Made by a program: the position numbers and the translations under genes. Below, in pieces: positions 58,934 through 64,000 of a DNA stretch of 64,000 nucleotides. The notes under the pieces are model-generated. The model made no database searches, had not been told where the DNA came from, and worked only from the letters and a program-made list of their open reading frames with translations. How positions within the stretch are numbered: position 1 is the first letter of the stretch; the number at the start of each line of letters is the position of its first letter. Where the stretch lies: positions 14,727,441 through 14,791,440 of the forward strand of contig OZ024807.1 in NCBI GenBank assembly GCA_964017045.1, written 5' to 3'. Source of the stretch: Omphiscola glabra. Taxonomy: Eukaryota; Mollusca; Gastropoda; Lymnaeidae.

Positions 58934-60130
58934 ACCTTTAAAAAAGACCACCCCTCATCCTTTGGTACCGGTATCAGGGCTTTCTTGGTTAGTGAATGAG
59001 TGAGTTAGTTTCGAACATCTGGATGAAGATCGATAGTCAGACATAGGCATTACTTGATTCCTTTCGAGCAACAGTTGAAACAATTATTACAATGTTAAAC
59101 TTATCACATATATTAAAAAATAATACATTAGATCTTCTGGCTAAATATCGCCGCAGAATTCTGAAAAAAAAAACATTATGAAACGGTGGTGGATGTACGA
59201 AAGGTATTAAGAGAAAACATCTACGTCACATTCACCTTGATTCGATAAATTAGGATTTTTAAGAGTCCGTTTCATTTAATGCAGTATCAATTGGCATCAA
59301 TAAAGGGAAACGACTTTTCTGTTACTAAGTTTTTAAAATATTATTTTCAAAATTCTACCTTTTAGTATAAGAATATTATCTTTAAACTATAGAAAAAATA
59401 AGAATGATCTACTTACAAAATATCAGGGACATAACTCTTTACCTAGGCATAAAGTTAAAAAAAAAAGAGAGAGATCTGAGCTCACCAACCCACCAGTTCA
59501 CTTAATCATTCAGCGGGAGCGGTCAACCACGATAATTTGAGCGACAATGTCATGCCACCTCCATCGATCCAGGAGTAAACGCGTTGATGACAAAACTCTG
59601 TTGTAACGAGACGATTCTACACCTTTTGGGGTGACCGTTTCACGAAAAACTGATCAACTGAGCGAAAATGTCACGTATGTAAAGAAAAAATACCGCTCCA
59701 TCCACAAGATGAAAATCCAAGAGCCAAGTAGAAAGAAATTCTTTAATAAAAGGGAAGTTAAAAATAACGCTAACTCCACAGATCCACTGGATGGAAATCC
59801 AAGTAGAAAGAAATTCTTTTAAAACAAGGAAAATGAAAATTGTTATATAATTATATTAAAATTGTATCCCGCTCTCCATAGTAATAGACACAGCAGTTTG
59901 TGTCTGTTCATTTGAACTTATGAAATGCTTTATTTTTATTTTTAAAGAAAGGAAATGTAAAAAAAAAATCAAAATTATTGTCTAAATTGAGAACTTTCAT
60001 TGGAATCAACTTTGAAAAAGTTTCTTTTTCTTAATGTAACTTTAAGACCTTTTTTTAAAAAAAATACCAACACTAAACTAATATAGAACAATTAAAATCA
60101 AACATCCTGCACAAACATAACTATATTTTA
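58934..60130. other. Intergenic, no gene recognised
   Basis: Contains the second copy of the 53-bp repeat (59195-59246) and a short direct repeat 'ccaagtagaaagaaattctt' (59723 and 59800). The 63-codon frame at 59631-59822 spans that repeat and is not convincing. Confidence 0.45.
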
Positions 60131-60133
60131 AAG

Positions 60134-60228
60134 ATGGCCGCTTTGGGGACAGTGTTACGAAAGGCCACAACATTAGGCTTACTAAAAAGAGCAGTGGTTC
60201 GTCATGGACCTGCCTGTTCACTTCCCCG
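60134..60228 (+). CDS. Possible first exon, mitochondrial-targeted protein
   Basis: ATG at 60134 opens MAALGTVLRKATTLGLLKRA followed by VVRHGPACSLP, then 'cg' and a possible donor gtaata at 60229. The peptide has R/K but no D/E and is rich in A, L and T, the usual look of a mitochondrial presequence. The start context is aagATGG. I could not find exon 2 in the rest of the window, and the donor is not a strong consensus. It could also be a chance frame. Confidence 0.35.
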
Positions 60229-60429
60229 GTAATAAATTTAAGCTTCATTTTAATAAATTATATTGCTAAAATATGCTCGTGACGCATTAGTCCACAGACC
60301 GACGATTTTAGTTTGTCCTTGGCCTATTTTGATGTTGGAATTGTTGTCAGCTTTTATTTTTATTTATTTTATTATACTTTAATTATTGAAACTTTTTTTA
60401 TTAATGTTAATTAGGGGCTGAAATGTAGT

Positions 60430-60625
60430 TGTGTGGCCATGGCGTCATTTGCGTGTTTTGTTATGTTGCTGATGACTTTAGGGTTCAGGTTAGGTTTAGG
60501 GATAGATTTAGGGTTCAGGTTAGGGTGAGGGATACATTTTATTTAGGAAGTTTTTATTATTTTTAAACATTTTATTCTTAATTTTACGGGTCGTCTCAAC
60601 CAAGATGGCGGCCATGGTAACAATG
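60430..60625. mobile_element. Element with telomere-like 30-bp minisatellite, copy 2
   Basis: Left end near gtggccatggcgtcatttg, right end caaccaagatggcggccatggta, partly inverted. Inside are two units of 'ttagggttcaggttaggttt' plus 'agggatagat', then 'cttaattttacgggtcgtc', which in reverse matches the start of the 14322 copy. Confidence 0.65.
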
Positions 60626-60659
60626 CGTGGTCCTATAGCTACTTTTTAACCTAATTAGG

Positions 60660-61230
60660 TACTTCGCCGAAGCAAGGGACACTCCTAGAAAATTTGTATC
60701 GGAAATGGAGGTCGGCGCAATGAAATCCGAGTTTTTAATTTTTTGTATGCATGTAATCAGAATAAATCAGGCGTCCTTCTGGTCCATAATTAAGGTCAAA
60801 CTCCGCCCATTCACATTAGGAGAAATGTTGACATACATTCCCATTAAGTTATTTTTTTCATTAAAACAACTTTAAGTGAGGAAAATCATATGTTAATATA
60901 AAGCATCTTTGCATCAAAAAATTCGGTCTAAATATTCTTGGTATGTTTTTCATATTAAATGTAGGTCTGCATAATATATTGAAGTATATGTGTGCAAAAT
61001 TTCATTGCGCTAGCTCAATAAACATTTTCTCAATTCTCTTCAACATTGACCTCATTATGCACAGGTCGCCCAGGCCATTTTGGATTAGTGATCACGCCCC
61101 CTTTTAAATGGCAGAAGACGCCGATACTTAGCTTAGGAAATATTCAATTATTACCACTATATACTTCAAAATATTTGATAACTTGTGTTTTAGAATGCAT
61201 TTGAAAGAGATTTAACCTGTATAGGCACCC
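60660..61230. other. AT-rich intergenic, no gene recognised
   Basis: No coding frame or repeat match found. 'acttcgccg' occurs at both ends (60661 and about 61230), which may mark an undescribed repeat. Confidence 0.4.
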
Positions 61231-61234
61231 CAAT

Positions 61235-62445
61235 ACTTCGCCGCTGGCGGTAAAATAACGAAGGCCGCTGAGCGGCGATCGCCGTGATCAGCTGGCGCTT
61301 TTCGTTTTCGTTTGATGTCGGTGTTTCACGTTGCTTTGCGTCATTTCTAAAAATAGAGGGACCTCCTTATTTGAATCCGCGATGCATGCCGGTTACGGGG
61401 GTATCAATAAATAGGAGATCGGACCACGCTGAGACGATCAATTGAAAGGTTGATTGGGGTAAGTGAGCTTGTTGTGCTTAATTTTTTTATTTATATCCTG
61501 TAAGGACTTGGAAATTATTTGTACGCATAGTTTATATGTTTTAAAAGGGGAAACACTTTTTTAAAAGAGTACTGATCATCAACAAACTTTATTAGAGCTT
61601 GTTCGCCGTGACTAAAAATTCAAGGCTTCCAAGCCGTGGCCATTTTTTTTCACTCGATCTACCGGAAGTGATATATCTCTAAAGTAAACAGTGGTTATTA
61701 TTATTTAAAACCTTTTTGAAACGACTAGATAAATATTTCCTGCATTATAACAGTTAAATTTTTAATATTTTTTTTCTTTCAGGTGGTCAACATTGTCACA
61801 TTTAGTTTCTGATGTTCTTCAGGAGATTTTTATTTTGTTTAATTGTGTGTTTTGGTAAAATTTATTTGAATTTTCAGCACACTCATTTTAAAGTTTAATT
61901 TTTAAAATTGTGTATACTTTCAGGTGGACAAGGATACGAACTCTTGCTGTGGACAGTGGATTGCAATATTGCATTGGATGTTTTTATGTTTTGTATTTAA
62001 ATGCACCGGTACAATAATGATGATGGAAATTCATATATCTTTTATATAAAATGTTCTGAATTATTGTTTTTTAATTATTGTATTTAAATACTTTATTAAA
62101 TTTAGATTGTCAATGTCACTGTCTATTTTTTACTGAAGATTTTATTGAATTAGCATTGTTAATTTAAAAGTTATGTATTTAAATGTAAAAAATGTCTCGG
62201 CCGCGGGCGCTTTTCATCAAATATTTTTATAAATTTACATAAATCTTTCTGGTCTGTATTTCAGTTATTTTAAATGTGCCTTACTTTTAGATGGACATAA
62301 TCTGTTTGTATTGAAAATTTTATAGCAGTTGCTTAATTGGTTTAGTAATTATGTAATTTTTTGTAAAATTAAATTTTTAGACAATTGTCGTTATCAACCC
62401 CCTGTGCTCATAAAATCATATTTTAACAAATATAATAAATTCATT
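61235..62445 (+). ncRNA. Possible spliced non-coding transcript (CpG-rich start)
   Basis: 61235-61440 is rich in CpG within an AT-rich area. At 61459 there is a consensus donor (ttgattggg|gtaagtgag). Strong acceptors follow at 61782 (tttttctttcag|gtggtc) and 61923 (tatactttcag|gtggac), and an AATAAA is at 62435-62440. No conserved open frame joins across these sites, so if it is transcribed it is probably non-coding or a 5' UTR. The sites may be chance. Confidence 0.25.
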
Positions 62446-62670
62446 CACAATTCATGTGTTTTGTTTTGTTACACATTGTATTGTAAATGTCTCCTCCAAA
62501 TCTGAGAGCTCTAACTTTAATAGCTAAAAAGATACAAGCAAAATAGTACAAAAAGTGTAATAATGCGATCACAGCTTTAAAAATTAAATACAAAGCCGAA
62601 TAGTGGGGAAAGATAAATCACTAAAAAATGCACAACTTTTCTCCTATAAGTCATAGAAGGATTATCATGG

Positions 62671-62709
62671 TGTCATTGGAAAGCTTAGAGCCAGCTCTTT
62701 CCAATGACA
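62671..62709. repeat. Perfect 13-bp inverted repeat (hairpin)
   Basis: tgtcattggaaag (62671-62683) pairs with ctttccaatgaca (62697-62709) over a 13-nt loop. It sits near the middle of a 62.6-62.9 kb stretch with no other feature. Confidence 0.8.
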
Positions 62710-63388
62710 TGCTCTTTGTGTATGTCTGATGTATTTGAAAATTTGAGTTGGAGTGCCTAATGTAAGGTTTTAATTTGAGCTTTAAAAACCCGGTAGAGTC
62801 CGTATTATTAACGATCAGAATTCTCTGTGTGCAAAAGGTCGTCAAGGGCAACCATTCACAGCCCTTGCATAATGGCTATACCGTAGTACTACCTCAGAGT
62901 TTGCCGTGTGCAAAACAATTCAACCATTGGTCAGAGAAAGTTTTAATTAATTAGTCATGTGCCAAAGTTGAAAGTTCAAAATAAGTAGATCCCAAACAGT
63001 ATTTTAAGGGATGCATTGCCTTATATAGTATGGACTATATAGCATATAGTGGTATAATAGACGCTGTAGATTTGGTAAACAGAAAAGTTAAATTTACTGA
63101 TATACAAAGTGCATAGTTAGATAAATTATAATTTATATATAATTGTATAACATCATTTTAATACAGCATTAGTTCTGAAAATAAAAGGTGTATAAAATTA
63201 TCATTAAAACTAGAGTTATTTAGCTCGTGACGCGAACAGCAGAATTTGGTCACAGAATGTGGCGATGCGGTCCATGTTAAAAAATGACAAACTATGTCGT
63301 ACTTTAAAAATTCTTAACTTTAAAACTACAACAGCTAAAAATAGGATTTTGGTGTTATAATTCTGTTAAAAATTAGCTCTATTCAACT

Positions 63389-63643
63389 ATGCCATTGGTT
63401 TATTTTACAAAAATTGTTGAATTTTTTTACCAAAGTACCTATGTTAATCCTACCGCCTGTGTTACTTTTATAACTGCTGTAATTCATGTTCCATTTTGGT
63501 ATGTTATACAATATGTTATTTCTGCTGCAATTGAAATCAGTCAATCGCCTTATGCCTGTACTTATACCTACTTATACTCTATTCTAAACAATTGTTTTAA
63601 ATTGTCTGGTAAATCACTAAATGTTACTTCGGCACAATACTAA
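63389..63643 (+). CDS. Small hydrophobic open frame, unknown
   Basis: 84 codons. The middle, VTFITAVIHVPFWYVIQYVI, would make one membrane segment. The frame uses many NNT codons and no rare-looking runs, which is more gene-like than other open frames in the AT-rich DNA here. I do not recognise a family, and it may be a chance frame or an exon of a larger gene. Confidence 0.22.
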   Translation: MPLVYFTKIVEFFYQSTYVNPTACVTFITAVIHVPFWYVIQYVISAAIEISQSPYACTYTYLYSILNNCFKLSGKSLNVTSAQY

Positions 63644-63654
63644 TTTCCATGAGT

Positions 63655-63985
63655 TCCTATTGCTGCCATCTTTGTTGCCATGGTGGCAAATTTTCACGGC
63701 AACCAAGATTGCGACCATTAAAAAAAAAGTAGTGCACACACACGCCTGCTAAAATTGGGAGGGGAAAGGGCTAATTCAGATAAATCGTACCTCATCATTA
63801 GGTTTATGGATAGTTTTAGGGTTCAGGTTAGGTTTGGGGATAGATTTAGATTAGGGTCAGGTAAGGTTTAAGGATAGATTTAGGGTTCAGGTTAGGTTTA
63901 GGGATAGATTTAGGGTTCAGGTTAGGTTTAGGGATAAATTGAGGGTTCAGGCAACCAAGATGGCGGCCATGGTAAAAAAAACGCG
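63655..63985. mobile_element. Element with telomere-like 30-bp minisatellite, copy 3
   Basis: Left part gccatctttgttgccatggt and ggcaaccaagattgcgacc, right end caaccaagatggcggccatggta. Between them are about five units of 'ggttaggtttagggatagat' plus 'ttagggttca'. Confidence 0.65.
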
Positions 63986-64000
63986 GTACGAGCTATCCGA

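Overview
This is AT-rich eukaryotic nuclear DNA. It has GT-AG introns, degraded non-LTR retrotransposons, hAT-type DNA transposons, solo LTRs and a very high load of minisatellites and G/C homopolymer runs. The repeat style, and a short SPIN-like hAT element of a kind reported from a pond snail, make a heterobranch (pulmonate) gastropod my best guess. That is an inference; no marker gene fixes the species.

The only clearly intact genes are three paralogues of a carbohydrate sulfotransferase (HNK-1/Sulfotransfer_2 type, Golgi type II membrane protein, 388-389 aa). Each has the same three-exon layout: exon 1 encodes a short cytoplasmic tail and membrane anchor, exon 2 is a 26-nt microexon, and exon 3 encodes the whole catalytic domain. 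Gene A (+) is 15535-20027, gene B (-) is 31879-35891 and gene C (+) is 47483-53922. They lie in three homologous segments, about 7.87-24.1 kb (A), 27.7-40.6 kb (B) and 40.6-57.1 kb (C), that share flanking sequence, minisatellites and an old LINE 3' fragment. In B only the core (about 29.54-38.47 kb) is inverted. Its outer flanks keep the direct orientation, so a direct tandem triplication followed by an inversion inside the middle copy explains the layout.

Region by region: 0.4-4.3 kb is a block of five unrelated minisatellites. 4.3-7.9 kb holds repeats, a LINE 3' fragment and a MITE. 7.9-24.1 kb is unit A with gene A. 24.5-27.7 kb holds two degraded LINE reverse transcriptases and a GATA/GACA microsatellite. 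27.7-40.6 kb is unit B with gene B, a SPIN-like element and a LINE in its 3' flank. 40.6-57.1 kb is unit C with gene C, a hAT element with a MITE nested inside it, and solo LTRs. 57.1-60 kb is repeat-rich intergenic DNA. 60-64 kb holds a possible first exon of a mitochondrial-targeted protein, a CpG-rich possible transcription start with splice-like sites, and a minisatellite-bearing element seen twice here and once at 14.3 kb.

Many insertions are dated by comparison between the three units: target-site duplications on the filled copy and an uninterrupted site in a sister unit show which insertions followed the duplication. The exons are far more alike than the introns and flanks, including at synonymous sites, which suggests gene conversion between the paralogues.
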